Assembly (NCBI GenBank): GCA_034509735.1
Contig: JACGWO010000006.1
Span: forward strand, 13,890,645-13,954,644
Source of the DNA: Sesamum alatum
Lineage: Eukaryota; Streptophyta; Magnoliopsida; Lamiales; Pedaliaceae
Length of the DNA stretch: 64,000 nt
Direction of reading: 5' to 3'
This document shows, piece after piece, positions 48,676 to 61,353 of the stretch. A program made the position numbers and the translations under genes. The notes below the pieces were generated by a model that saw only the letters and a list, made by a program, of their open reading frames with translations, was not told the origin of the DNA and ran no database searches. Each line of letters opens with the position of its first letter. Position 1 is the stretch's first letter.

Positions 48676-49330
48676 GATTGGGTCGTTCCCAACACCCTAC
48701 TAGATCTATCCCTGTAGGTCTTGACGTCAAGGATGTAGGAAGCCTCACCCATATCCTTGTGTCACATAACATCTTAGCATCATTTCCAATGAGCAACATG
48801 TCATCCTCATAAAACACAAGGTACGCAACTGAGCTGCCACTACCTTCTTGTATGCACAAGGGTCAAACTCGTTCTTGATGAAATCATATTCCAGTATGAC
48901 TCCATCAAAAATATGTTCCAACTGGGAAAGCTTGTTTGAGGCCATAAATGGACCTTTGGAGACGACAAGCCTTGTGCTATTCTCCAATAGATGTGAAACC
49001 CTTTGGTTGATCCATATAGATCTTTTTCTCAACAAAACCGTTAAAGAAGGTCGTTTTCACATCCATCTACCATATCTCATAGCCATACCATGCTGGTATA
49101 ACAAGCAGTATCCAAATGAACTTGGCCACAGCTACGGGCGAGTAGGTTTCTCAAAGTCGATCCCAGATCGCTTGAGTGTAACCTTTCGCCACAAGCCAAG
49201 CCTTGAAGGTTGTCACCTACCCGTCAGCTCCAAGCTTACATTTGTAGACCTATTAATATCTAACGGGCTTGAATTCCTTAGGTAGATCTACCAGGGTCCA
49301 GACCTAGTTTGAACCCATTGAGTCCACTTT
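48676..49330 (-). pseudogene. E2 pol fragment: reverse transcriptase, N-terminal and central part
   Basis: The minus strand encodes Copia reverse transcriptase in pieces. The catalytic motif appears as YEDDMLLIGND (usual form YVDD or YIDD) near 48,800, and upstream lies a frame-damaged version of the substrate-binding region (PFMASNKLSQLEHIFDGVI, 48,745-49,035). Frames are interrupted by shifts. The fragment ends at the E1 insertion and resumes at 28,730. Confidence 0.8.
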
Positions 49331-50530
49331 GGATTTTATGGCCTCAAGCCACTTATTCGAGTTGATGTTCGGCATCACTTCTCCGCACGTCTTTGAATCG
49401 TTATCCAATTAACTGGTCAGGCCTAGAAACCTATACCTATAAGGTGGTTGGGAAACTCTGGCCAACATACGGAGGATTGGAACATCACCAGTGGGAATTG
49501 TAGGTGCAGATGACGTCGTTATTGTCTCATGAGGCACCTCACTTGATTCCTCAAAGAGGGTCTCATCGCGTCGGCTATCCGATGGAAACCCCTTTTTCAA
49601 GATACTATATTTTTCGAGACAAAGACCGTTTGCTTGGAGGGATCATAGAAATAATACCCCACAGTTTGTTTCGTATATCAGACAAACCTGCATAAACTAG
49701 ACCTCGAGTTTAATTTATCTCCCACTAGCCTCTTGACATATGCAAGACTATCCCACACTCTCAAATACTTGTAGGAGCCAGGCTTGTCATGTTATATCTC
49801 ATATGACATCTGGGACACTTTCTTAGATGGCTCTAACGTTAAGAAATTTGGCCATTGTCTCAAAAGCGTATCCCTAGAAGGACAAGGGCAGTTTGGTAAA
49901 ACTCATCATGGATCGGACCATGTCCAACAAGGTCCCATTCCTCATTTGACACACCATTCAACTGTGGTGTTCTAGGGGGAGTCCACTGAGCGAGAATTCC
50001 ATTCTCTTTTAAGTAATCTAGGCATTCACCACTCCAATACTCGCCTCCTCGGTCCGACCAAAAAGCCTAAATCTTATGATCGGTTTGGTTCCAGACTTCA
50101 AGTGTAGACTCCTTAAACCTTTCAAAGGCTTCAAACTTGTACCTCATTATGTAAACATAACCATAGCATAAGTGATCATCGGTAAAAGTTATGAAATACG
50201 AGTACCCACTTCTGGCCTGTGTATTTAGTGGTCCACAGATGCTTGTATGGATTTAATAGACTAGTGGCTAGTGTGCTTTGTCCAACAAAGGGTTTCTTGG
50301 TCGTCTTTCCCTTCAGATAGGATTCACAAGTTGGTAGGTTGTCCAAATCATCTACTTCTATACTTTTAGAGTGCACCAACCTTCTAATCCTATCTTTCGA
50401 GATATGACCTAACCTCGCATGCCATGTCTGCACGTTATCTGGATTATTTGATTTTTGTTTATATTTTGCGGTCATAATCCAATTAGACTGTTGAAGTATG
50501 TACATACCATTCACTAATATACCAATCAAA
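49331..50530 (-). pseudogene. E2 pol fragment: integrase and GAG-pre-integrase domain
   Basis: The open stretch at 50,176-50,529 gives the GAG-pre-integrase signature WHARLGHISKDRIRRL with a following CESYLKGK segment, part of the zinc-binding N-terminus of Copia integrase. The core region at 49,331-50,176 is recognisable by alignment with E3 but full of stops. Confidence 0.75.
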
Positions 50531-51708
50531 TGAGAAACACCATCATTAAGAATGTAAAAACTGTTTCTATTGATGGTGAAATTGTACCCCCTCTTTGTCC
50601 AAGACAGGGATAGAAATAATATTTTTAATCATGCTGGGTACATAGAACAATCCTTAAGTACAACCCTAACATGATCACCAATGGTTAACTTGACTGATCC
50701 TACAGCTTCTACAGTAACGACCTTGCTATTGTTAGCCTTAGGATCATATTTGTTAGCCTTTTGGTTCTTTGCAGTACCTGCAAATCATTACATATATGAG
50801 CACCACACCCAATATCCAATACCCTTGAAGCAGAATTAGTTATCATATTAACTTCAACCACAAACATACTTTGATTGGGCAGGTGTTGTGAGCACTCCCT
50901 CTTCCAATGTTGATTTTCTTGGCAATTCATGTAAACATTGTTTTCCTTTGACCACTGTGAACCGTGGGCCTTCCCTTTCCCTTTGCCCATCCCCACCGGG
51001 GCAACAGGGGCGCTTAGAGCATGGTTTTGATAACCTTTCCTTTTTCATCTTCCTCTTTCAGAATCCAGCCCTCTTGCCACTCGCCTTGGAGGTTGAAGCC
51101 TCTCTTTCAATGCTGAAGGAGCAAACTTGTGGGTTGTTTCCTCGTATTGCATCAACATATTAATTAACTCATGAATAGACTTCTCAAGTCCATTCATGTT
51201 ATAGTCAATAATGAACAGGTTATAGGATGGAGAAAGCGACTGAAGGATCACGTTAATGTACGTGCTATTATCAAGCCCAACTTTGAGGTCTTCGAGCTTC
51301 TCCACTAAGGATAGCATCTTGACCCCATGAATTTGGAGGACCCTTCAACTAGCTTGGTTCTAAAGAATGCTTTTGTTGCAGCATATCTAATATGCCTATC
51401 CGAAACCGCATAAACACTTTCATGTGGAACATTATGGTGGAGACATTCCAGCCTGTCATATTGCTTCTAGATGTCGTTAGACATCAAAGCCAATACCACA
51501 ATGCGAACCTTATGGTTGTCCTCAAGCCATTTGTTGAACATCACATGTTCTTCAAGTGAGGATCCCTCCGGCAAGGCCCTCAGGAGTGGCTTGTCCAAGA
51601 CATAGCCTTGGTTCTCGAAATTGACTTTAGATTTTGCAGCCAGTCATTGTAGTTTGTACCATTGAGTTTGTTAGTCTCCAAAATCATGTTTAAGGGATTC
51701 TTAGACAT
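50531..51708 (-). pseudogene. E2 gag and protease, degraded
   Basis: The start MSKNP is at 51,708. Gag pieces occur at 51,045-51,317 (ending near SPSYNLFI) and the zinc knuckle CMNCQENQHWKREC at about 50,890-50,935. Downstream, the protease site reads VLDIGCGAHIC, with Ile where an aspartic protease has Thr or Ser (DTG/DSG), which would inactivate it. Multiple frameshifts. Confidence 0.8.
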
Positions 51709-53654
51709 ATCCACATTTAAGGAATGTAAAGAAGAAATCATCAAATAATAGTAATATTATTGTTCTAGTTGAAGACATGGTCCTTAATCTTTAACCCTCT
51801 CACTATTTCTACAAAAGTCCACCAGTCTCAAGTGGGTTTCGGGAAACCATTTTGTAGTGGGCGTGGGGTCTATAAGCACGATCTTCATCCCTGGTTTTAT
51901 GGTACACATGAAAAAAGCCTTATGAGAGATATCCAATATCATTCTCATCTAATGAGATTCTGAAGATGTTTTGTTCACCTCTTTACACGATTCCGAGGAC
52001 TCCAAGCGAATCATGCTACTTAGTGTTAAGCCCAACCTATCAACCAAATCATACCTCAACTATTGCACCCTCAGAACTCGTGAGAGGAAAATAGTGTTTG
52101 TATTCCTTTGTTCACAATAATGGTGCAACTTTCCTCTATTCTAAATGTGCCACGACTCGTAAGACCATATTTGGGTAGCGGTAGCTTCCTCACCACATTG
52201 TATGGATGGAAAGCTCGGACGGATCAAACCAGTTTGATCCAAGTCCATCATGGATCTAATATTTTAGCTTGGTCCAATCAAGTGAGAGTTTGATTGAGAA
52301 TTGACTGGGACCTCGTCACATTAATGTTTTGCATGAAAATATTTAATATTCATAAAGCATTAAATAAATGTGATGCATGCAAATAAGCATAGTATAACTC
52401 TTGTTGGATGATCGCCAATCCAACTTATGCAATCCATTGAGATTGCAATAAGTCTATGGTCTGTTTAGGGTGGTCCTACACTATTACAAAGTTATCTACC
52501 CATTATCATACTAATGGGCCTTGTAATCATCTTGGTTCTTCTCGGGTTTTCACCTTGGGCTTCCATCCAACGTGGGCTTCATCCTCCTTGGGCTTGCTTT
52601 ATTACATGTCGAGTGCAAAATCTCACCAAAAAATCTTAACTGCTCTCGTTACGTAGTAAAGAAAAACCTCGATCAACAGTAGGGGGGAATACATCAATGG
52701 AGATTGAAAAGCAAGTCTTATTATTGCAAGGCATAAACCAGGAGATGTGAATCCAAAAACAAGAAGCACACATGCCCTACTCAACAGAAATATAAAAACC
52801 ATACATTCGGTCAAGGGCTTAGTGATCATTCGATGCCAATCCAAATAACATCAATACATAATTATTCTAAATTATCATGCTTACCAAGATATACAACATA
52901 TTAAAGTGATATCCAATATCACAACACATGAATACATGTAGAAAACACAAGTTCAAATTGTAACCTAATGGATATCCTTCCCAAATGCATTCAATGCTTT
53001 AATAATGCCAAAATAATCAAGTAATTTAATTATAGAAAAAAAATCAATTAATCCAAAATAAATATGCAAAATTAATTTTTTTAGAAAATATGTAGAAAAA
53101 TACCAGAAATCCAATTTTCAAAAAACGACGAAAAATGGCATAAAATGGCCCACCCCTCAGGCCATGTCGACCGCCAACGCCAAGACGTGCGCACCCGCGC
53201 GTAGCATGCACATGTAGCCAGTTGGCCGCCCCGTGCGCATCATCGCACATAATGAGCACGTTGCTGTGCCAACAAGCATCGCGCCTGTGCGCAGTACTCG
53301 CACGCAAGCCCATGCCCACTTGCGGCGTAGTGTGCACGGCCGCCCCTGTCAGCAAGCACACCGGCTGGCGTGCTGACGGCCACTGCAGGGGCGGCAATCA
53401 ACTATTGTTGCTGCCGCTTGACTGAAATAATGTTTTTTTGTTTCTGCATATATAATTCTGAAAACCAAGCATGTATTTCAGAAAAGAAATCCTCAAATAT
53501 TACATGTACAATGTCCATCAAATTCACAAATTTAAACAAGCCTATTTCTACATTGAATCATGCAAACCAAGAACGTGAAACATGCTAGAAAAGTCGATAA
53601 AAACACATTGCTCGTGCTTAACACATAGATCTATGGCCCCTTATATGAACCGGG
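51709..53654 (-). other. Long untranslated leader of E2
   Basis: About 1.94 kb between gag and primer site, parallel to the leader of E3. It contains a GC-rich block at about 53,145-53,412 within AT-rich flanks. Open frames on both strands through the GC-rich block are composition artefacts. Confidence 0.7.
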
Positions 53655-53666
53655 TCTCTAATACCA
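53655..53666 (-). promoter_or_regulatory. Primer-binding site of E2, mutated
   Basis: The minus strand reads TGGTATTAGAGA, an initiator-tRNA-Met site with two changes, two bases from the LTR. Confidence 0.75.
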
Positions 53667-53668
53667 CT

Positions 53669-55784
53669 TGAAGGAAGTGAACCTGCTCGGAGGACGACTG
53701 AAGCGTGGAAAATGCAGGTAAAATTAAACATTCAATATTTAAACCCGATCAAGGGGTGTGCCCTTGATCTTTCTCGGGCGTTCGATGTAGAATATGTCGA
53801 TACTAGATTCTAGGACATAGGGCACATAGGAAAAAGCATAGACGAAGATACATAATATACAAATGTTTCGTCACATTTGTAGTGTTCTTGGTTACCGTCT
53901 ACTAGCTTTCTTCCTTCTTCGTGTTCAAAACACATACGAGGTTTCAAGTATAGAACCCTCTAACATAGTCCACACCACACCGGGGGAAGTTTAGATCTCT
54001 TTGCTAGAAGAAATCAACCCTTCGAAAGAACTCAGACTGAAAGAACTATACTATGAAATTAGTATATCCTTTCAATCAAGATTTGTTCTTCAATTGATCC
54101 TAGATCAAGAAGAATAAATCAAGGGATAGGGAGAGAGAGAGGGGTCGGCCGAGGGAGCGTGCAAGAGTGATGAGAGTGTTATGTGGTTTAGCTATATATC
54201 TATAATTAATGTGATGATAGAATTGTGTCTAGATACATGGAGATGTGTCTAGATACATTCTAATCATCTCCATTAATCAAACTCCATATCACAAGGTATG
54301 ATCAAATCATACCAAGTGAGGAAACTACAAAAGGACTAAGTTATGCTTTCCAAAAGCACAACCTCATCACCTTTTAAAGGTGATAGTATGGGAGAAGAGA
54401 CCAACTCTTATCCCTTCCAAATGTGGAAGTCAACTTGATCCCTTGGCCCTAAATTAATGGGTCGAGCCTTGTTCTAATCAAATTAAAACAAGCCCAAAAA
54501 GTCCAGTGAATTAAATCTAATTTAACTTATGGCTCAAATAAATTAGGCCCAAAGTTATTTAATCCAGTTAAATACTTAAGACCGAATTCTCTTAATTAAT
54601 AAATCCCATTTATTAATTAGTCTAAGCCCAATACAGTATTGGACCATCCATCCAATGGACTATCCCATGTATAAATAATTTAATTATTTAACATATTCTA
54701 GAATTAACTTCAAATTAATTCCTTAACCTCGCGGTGATTTTTGTGTTACCCTTTAGGTTCAGCCTTATCTAGACTTGGGCTCGTGTCCAATGCAAGTCCG
54801 TTACCATGGGTGATCGTCTAACAACAGTTGACACTAGAGGCTAGGTGAATATTGGTGTGAACATTTAGGTTCCTGATTATCATACGAGTATGGTCCTTCC
54901 GTCTACCGTCTCTCAGCCTAAGTCTAGGGCATAGAATTTGGTATCGATTCACATCCTGGACTAGGCAACTATTCTTGACGGTTCATTGCGTTGATTGCGT
55001 TGACATAGGAAACCATTTCCTATCGGTTCATTGCGTTGACATAGGAAACCATTTCCTATTCGATCAATCACTGCAACCACAGTTTTAGAGAGCATGAATC
55101 CGTCTCCGAGTGAATAGGAGATACCACTGTCACATACTTACAGGGGGATGTATCCTCTTCTTGAAACACACCGTCCTCACTACACATTCTGACTGCACTA
55201 GCCAAAGCTTATGATGAACATATCCGTGAAACGAACACCTCTTTCCAAATCCAAGACATAGCCATCATGTGTACGTGACTGCCATGGTTCACCAAGTCCG
55301 AGGATTACTTCTGTACTATCGAAGCCTGAAAACTCTAGTCATACCGACCAAGCTCCAGGGCTTCCATATGAAGATTCCTCGCGAATCAGTTCAATAAGCT
55401 CTACTCTTGATCGACCAACCCACTGAGATCGTATAGACGTCTAACGTTTGTCGCCGATGAAATGATCGCTGATGACATGCGGCACTTATCTAATGAATAT
55501 GATGCATAGCGCAAGTCAGATCAGTAGGATACTCGATGTCCTGTCTCGAAGTCCTTGACTTAGAACGTTTCAGCTCAACCCTCATCAGGTGGTTTCATAA
55601 CTACCATCCAATGCGTAGTCCAAATGCATGGGTTGTCTGCGTGGTCTATGCTTTGTGATGTTGATAAACATAATCAAATGAGCATAAAAAAGGTAAATCC
55701 AAATAATGAACACTCATTTTTTTCATTACATCGAGTCTGTCGAATAAATTATATAAAGGCCAATCATGGTCACCTATTCTAACA
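53669..55784 (-). repeat. 5' LTR of E2
   Basis: About 2.1 kb from TGAAGGAAGTG to CACCTATTCTAACA, followed by GATAC. Closely related to the E5 and E6 LTRs. A local tandem duplication of about 45 bp lies at 54,978-55,060. Confidence 0.9.
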
Positions 55785-57082
55785 GATACACGGTTATCAA
55801 AGTCCAGGATGGGAATGGTAGTGAATTCCATACCCTAGACTTTGATTGGAAGATGAATTGATGGAAGGACCATATCTACATGGTACACGCAGATATAGGT
55901 TCATCCAATTTGCACTTATTCTCTAGTGCCATGTGTTAGTGTAGATGACCAAAAAGCCAATTATTTAGCTGTTTGAAATCTACTATGAATGATCTTATTC
56001 GATGTAATTTTTAATATGTTCAATATAGTTTATTCTCTAGTTATCTTTGTCGTGTTATGTTCATATATTATTATTGTACTTCACTTACAAAGCCCATAGA
56101 CCAAATAAACCAATGCAGTTGACTTGCGCATTTGATGGCGGCAATGGAGCCAATTTTCAGGGATTGGTCCAAAACATTCCAAGTCAAGAATCCTCAAGAA
56201 TGGGCATTGGGGTGTTCTGTAGAGACTTGCGCTAAGTGATGCATTCATATGATAGGTGTCGCGTTTTTATCTATGACAGAAGTAAGACGTCTATGCACTT
56301 TAATGAGTGCTTGAAAAGTGGGTTGTAAATTTCACTGAATTGATTCGCAGGAGTTGTCATATGGAAGTCCGTGTGGTGTGATTAGTATGACTGGAACTCC
56401 TTAGGAGACAATACCGAAGTTAGTCCTCCAACCTAAGGAGCCATAATAACTTTGAGTGTGGTGCGACTGTATCTTGGTCCTGACTGATGTAATTGCATTA
56501 TTACATGGTTGTGCACCAGTGCAGTTAGAACATACATGGAGGTTGATGCATTCCTTGAAGGAATTTATTGCCCATCATGAGATGATGGCGAAATCCTATG
56601 TCATGGACTGTGTTAATCTCTGAAAGTTTGTGGCCACAATTGTAAAGGGAAAGTAGTTTCCATATTGATAAATGAGAAACACATAGTGGATACATAGTTA
56701 TCGAAGTCAAATTTGGGACCCTATTTAGAATTACGCTGCGTAGACTTTGATCGGGAGATAGCTTGATGGAAGGACCGTATTTGTATGATAAGCACAGGTA
56801 AAGGTTCACACCAATTTCACCTATTCTCTGGTGCCATGGACTTTTGCTAGACGATCACCCATGGTAATGGGTACTCTTGGAGTAATGAGTTAATCAAGAG
56901 TGATTAATTGAATATAATGCAATTTATCTAGAGCAAGTTAGTTGCCGGATAAATTGTGTATGTGATGCAAACCCAAGTCTAGCTGAATGTGGACCTATAA
57001 GGGTCACACACGAAACACTAACAATATTGAGAAATTAATTAGAGAATTAATTTTGGATGAAAATTAATTATTGAATTAATTT

Positions 57083-57083
<1 letters not shown>

Positions 57084-57122
<39 letters not shown>
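57084..57122. repeat. (GA)n microsatellite in S4
   Basis: An unbroken run of about 19 GA units. Confidence 0.95.
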
Positions 57123-57128
<6 letters not shown>

Positions 57129-57520
57129 TGTGTAAAGGAGTTTCAATTAATCATTTCAATAATTTGATTATTCACGAGGTCCCATGTGATAAGAAATTCA
57201 AAATGTTATTTAATTGGATTAATTAAATGTTTGGGTTTTGGGATTAGTTAATTGAATTAATTAATCTTTAGGTCCAAAAATTAAATAAAAATTTAATGTG
57301 GACTTGAAATTAATTAATTGAATAAATTAGTTACTAAAGCAAAGTCAAAGTGTGTTTAATTCAAATTGTGGTCAATTCTCAAAGGACCCTCAAGGGGCTA
57401 CAAGGACCTATCATACATTAAAAGCCTTGATTAGGGTTTGCATCTCATGAATAGAGCTCACCTACCATTGACTTGAAAGAACTGCCACCTCTATGGGTAG
57501 AGGGTGTTGGAGCCTTGGTG

Positions 57521-57522
<2 letters not shown>

Positions 57523-57551
<29 letters not shown>
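57523..57551. repeat. (TA)n microsatellite in S4
   Basis: About 14 TA units, close to the expected promoter region of the LTR. Confidence 0.95.
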
Positions 57552-58640
57552 TGCTTCATTTCTCTCTTATATCTCTCTTCTTTCAAATAGTTATATCTCT
57601 CTTTCGTCCTTCTGAAAACTTGAAATTGATTCAAGCTTATTTATTCAAAAACCTATAACACTTTTTTACTTCATAAAAGTGTTGTTCTAGTCCCACTCTC
57701 TTGAGTTTCTAGCAAGATTTAAAGAGACACAAGTTGGTGTTTTGTGTGGACTTGCTATAGAGGGCATTGTTTTGCTCTTGTGTGGACAAAGCAAGAAACC
57801 GTTGTTGGAGGAGACCTTTTGAAGATAGGATACTTCACTACTCTCAAAGAGGTATTTACCATTTGACTTGCATCAACTTGATGTGGAATGTGTTCCCAGT
57901 TGATATTTTACTTATCGCTTTCGTTAACGTCCTGGGCTTGTACCGATTGCTTCACCATGTCGTTCCTAGACATAAGGGGTTAATCAAGAGTAATTAAGTA
58001 AATATGATCTAATTAATCTAATACAAATGAGTTGCTAATTAATTGTAAATACAAGCCTAAGTCTAGTTGAAGGTGAACCTAAAGGGTCATACAAACATCC
58101 CTAACGGAGTTGGAGAAGTAAATAATCAATTAAATCAGGAAGAAAAAGATTCATTTAAATGAGTTTGAATCAATTATTTAAATAATTGGATTATTTATTT
58201 GATGTCCTATTTGATAGGAAACCTAGTTTTGGGCTTGGGGTAAATTAATATGATTAGTTAAGTGGTTGAGTCCAAATATTAATTGAATTAAATATTGAGT
58301 TTAAGTAAAACCTACCCCAAGATTAATGGATAATTAATTGGTGTTGGAACGAAGCCCTGGAAGCTCGCTAGGTCAAACCTACTCCTCCATAAGGAGGAGG
58401 TGGCCAGTTTTGAGAGTCATTAAAACTCTCAAAAACCAACACTCCTAGAAATTGGATCCATTTTTCCGTTAATCCTTCAACTTCTGTTTGAACAGTTTAA
58501 AGTGAACTTGAGTGCTCTCAAACTATTCTTTCAAATCGTAGAAAGGTACTATACTTCTAACCTTTAGTGTTCTAGCAAGCTCGAAAAGGAATTCCGTTTC
58601 GGTGGTGTGGACATGATAGAGGAAGCACATGATTGCTTAT

Positions 58641-59830
58641 GCGTGAACGGACTTAGAAACATATATGAAAAAACCAAAGGATGGTGGTTGCGCACACGGG
58701 CAGGATTCTTTGGAATGGAAGGCCGACATTTGGGTTCATTCGGGAATGTTCTTGAGACGTGATACCTACTCCCACAACCGGTTGCTAGGATTCCATATCT
58801 CATTTTACGTTAATAATCAATTGACTTCTTCTCTTTATGTGCATTTACCCCCTGAGATGGGGATTGAAATCCCAAATGTTTTGAGTTTTTATATTTATTG
58901 CTTCCCTTGTGTTCATAGCATCCAAGACTATACGATTCTTTTAGTAGCATGCTCTAATACCTCACGCATAACGATCCTATTTGTATCATATGAACAATAT
59001 ATGTTATTTTTCATTTATATTTGTTCTTATAAATCTATATGCATAATAGAATGAAGTCACAAATCATACATGAATATGGCGCATGACACGCATATGATGG
59101 TGATCATGAAATATTCGTCACAAGGTCTTGGACTTAAAAGTTCCAAGCGAATGATAAATGAGATGGGGATATCATTGATTCCGTGGAGGCTTGCTCACAC
59201 GACACACACCCTTTTGAAGGTAACGTCTCGTTTCATAGACGTTGGTGTGGAAACACTAATGTGTGTGTGAGGGTGTTTGTTAGGAACAAGTCTACTTAAT
59301 GGCTCGGTACGAAATTTTTTATTTGAGTGACAACACTGAATTAAGAATTTTATGAAGCGATAGTGCAAGATTAGTCCTTAGACTTGAGGCACCATTTTGG
59401 TCTTATATTAGATCCCTTGTGCTTTGATTTATCTTCTGGTCAAGGTGATAAAAAAGGGGATGTTTTGGGTACAAGTCCATTTAATATGAAGATCAATGAG
59501 CGTCACATCATGATTCATCAACCTACCTTATTGAGTAGGAGATCTCCTATGCTCTTTATTATTTCTTGATTGACAAGTCCTTGGCCGAGGCGATAAGGTG
59601 ACTAAACGTAGGGTTCCTAGGTTGACCGTCTTAATCAAGAAATGAAAAGAAGTGATGCATAGTTATTTAATTAACAAAGTTTCAACTCATGATCGATACT
59701 TTGGACTCAATCAGGAGAATTGGTGAAAGGACCTTATTTGCATGACACTCGCTGTCTAAAGGTTTGCCACCTTCACCTATAAATAGATCTTCATGGCGTG
59801 TTGCGAAACACCAACCATGATTTCATATAT
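58641..59830 (+). other. Degraded LTR-like remnants
   Basis: Scattered phrases known from the LTRs recur in plus orientation (for example a GATTAGTCCTTAGACTTGAGG stretch near 59,369 and a GGAGAATTGGTGAAAGGACC stretch near 59,714), separated by unfamiliar sequence. An open frame at 58,665-59,054 has no recognisable domain. Probably eroded retrotransposon DNA. Confidence 0.5.
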
Positions 59831-61353
59831 TGATTGATGGAAGCTAAGATTTTTTTTGTTCCAATCTGTTATTATTTTCACAAAGTTAGAGTTTTTATAT
59901 TACAATTTTTTGTACTTTGATCACATGATATATGCTAAATTTACTTAGAAAATCTTAGATGAATCGACTGCTATTGAACATATGAGTGGATGGTGAATTT
60001 TCTCTTAACGGAATTACATATAAATTTTTTGATATGATGTTTATGTGGCAAAGACATATATTCATTCGATAAGAAGAGATAAAAATATATACTAGATCCA
60101 CATTGATGTTATCTTTTATGGTCATTAATATCCCTATCTTGAATCTTATTAATTATTATTTTTAGTATACCCTTGACAATTTTTATTTCATAGGTACAAG
60201 AGATATGATATATATTACTTGCTTGCATGATTTTTTCAGGTACCACAGTTGAAAGGAGCTTTTCTAAATCTTTGACAACTTTCGGTTTAGTTATTCATGA
60301 TTGGTGTTTGTTTCCTTTTGAAAGTGTGCTTTGTATTGTTATTTATTTTTGGTGTAATTCGTCTTCTTATTTTACTACTGTTTGATTAATAGGAGATGCA
60401 ATTACTTGAATTAATAAAATATTATGTACTATTGAACTATTTTGACAGATTTCTTGCAAATATTTAAGAGGAAAATTAATGTGAGACATAAGGCGATAAT
60501 ATTCACGAGAAATTACTTCAAGAAGTCTATGTATCAAAATTTAATACAATAAAGTCTGGAATATATATGTATTAGTTTTTAATTATACTGAAAAGAAATT
60601 ATGCTCATAGAGATCGCGTGCAATGAACCGTTTTGTTTATAATTAGATGATTTCTTTTCTTGTCTTAATTTAAATTTATAAAATTTATGTGTGAGTCGAA
60701 TGCGTCCGACGACTGCTAATATATAATTTGAAGAAGGGCGAATTAGTGTTGAAGAATGGCGAATTGGTATCATGGTATGCATAACTATATTTTGGGAGTT
60801 AATATTTTTTTTCAATTTTCATGCATCTTTCTTTTTCTTTTTAATATTATATCATTATCTTTTTTGCTATCACAACTCCCTTATAAATCCAACATAAATT
60901 TAATATTTTATATTGAATAACAAAAAATTTACAAGAATATTTTATTTTAAATAATTTTAAAGAGTTACACACATAAAATTTGCCACAAATTACTAATATA
61001 TTTAAAATTTTATCCAAACACTCCAATTTGACATTTTTTCACTTTTCGCTTTCCTTTCCAATCCGAACCTTTTAAACTTACAATTTCTCTATGACTAATC
61101 CCATCATAAAATCAGAAACTGTCCAAACACCCTTAAGAAAGAAATGCTAAAAACCCAAACTTAGGGGTCAAAAGTAAGATATTGCTGCCCAATTTCCAAA
61201 CTATAAGAGGCCAAACTGTAATTATTTCTTTTAACTATAAACCACCAATTGCTCTCACCGTTTCGACTTGGCCTTTGCTGCAACTCCCGACTCTCCTGCT
61301 ATGGCTGCTGCAACCTTAACATTCTGAACCACGAACCGTTTAGCGAAATCCAA
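59831..61353. other. Intergenic and promoter region of the mnmG-type gene
   Basis: AT-rich DNA without recognisable elements. The last 250 bp (61,100-61,353) should hold the promoter and 5' UTR of the following gene; I could not assign a specific TATA box. Confidence 0.45.

Larger units (their letters stand above)
24365..55784 (-). mobile_element. Copia element E2, split by S0 and by the E1 nest
   Basis: A minus-strand Copia element whose parts are dispersed. From right to left in its own 5'-3' order: 5' LTR 53,669-55,784, primer-binding site, leader, gag (start at 51,708), protease, integrase and reverse transcriptase down to 48,676; then, across the inserted E1 nest, the rest of reverse transcriptase and RNase H at 28,087-28,730; then, across solo LTR S0, the end of RNase H at 25,613-25,784, polypurine tract, and a 3' LTR at 24,365-25,600. 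The two LTRs are the same subfamily (shared tail near 25,500-25,600 and 55,690-55,784). Both interruptions carry 5-bp target duplications and fall exactly where the pol reading frame resumes. Frameshifts and stops make it inactive. Confidence 0.85.
55934..57954 (+). mobile_element. Solo LTR S4 in E4
   Basis: 2,021 bp beginning TGTTAGTGTAGATGACC and ending CCGATTGCTTCA, flanked by the exact repeat CCATG (55,929-55,933 and 57,955-57,959). The E4 LTR sequence continues on both sides. S4 contains an AG microsatellite (57,084-57,122) and a TA microsatellite (57,523-57,551). Confidence 0.9.
55785..58640 (+). mobile_element. Degraded plus-strand Copia LTR (E4), host of E2 and S4
   Basis: 55,785-55,933 and 57,960-about 58,640 follow LTR order in plus orientation (the CTAGACTTTGAT block, the CTCTAGTGCCATG block, the AAGTCTAGTTGAAGGTGAACC block at 58,060). 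The first 850 bp or so of the LTR are missing to the left of 55,785, as expected if E2 inserted there. The right end is too degraded to place. Confidence 0.65.
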
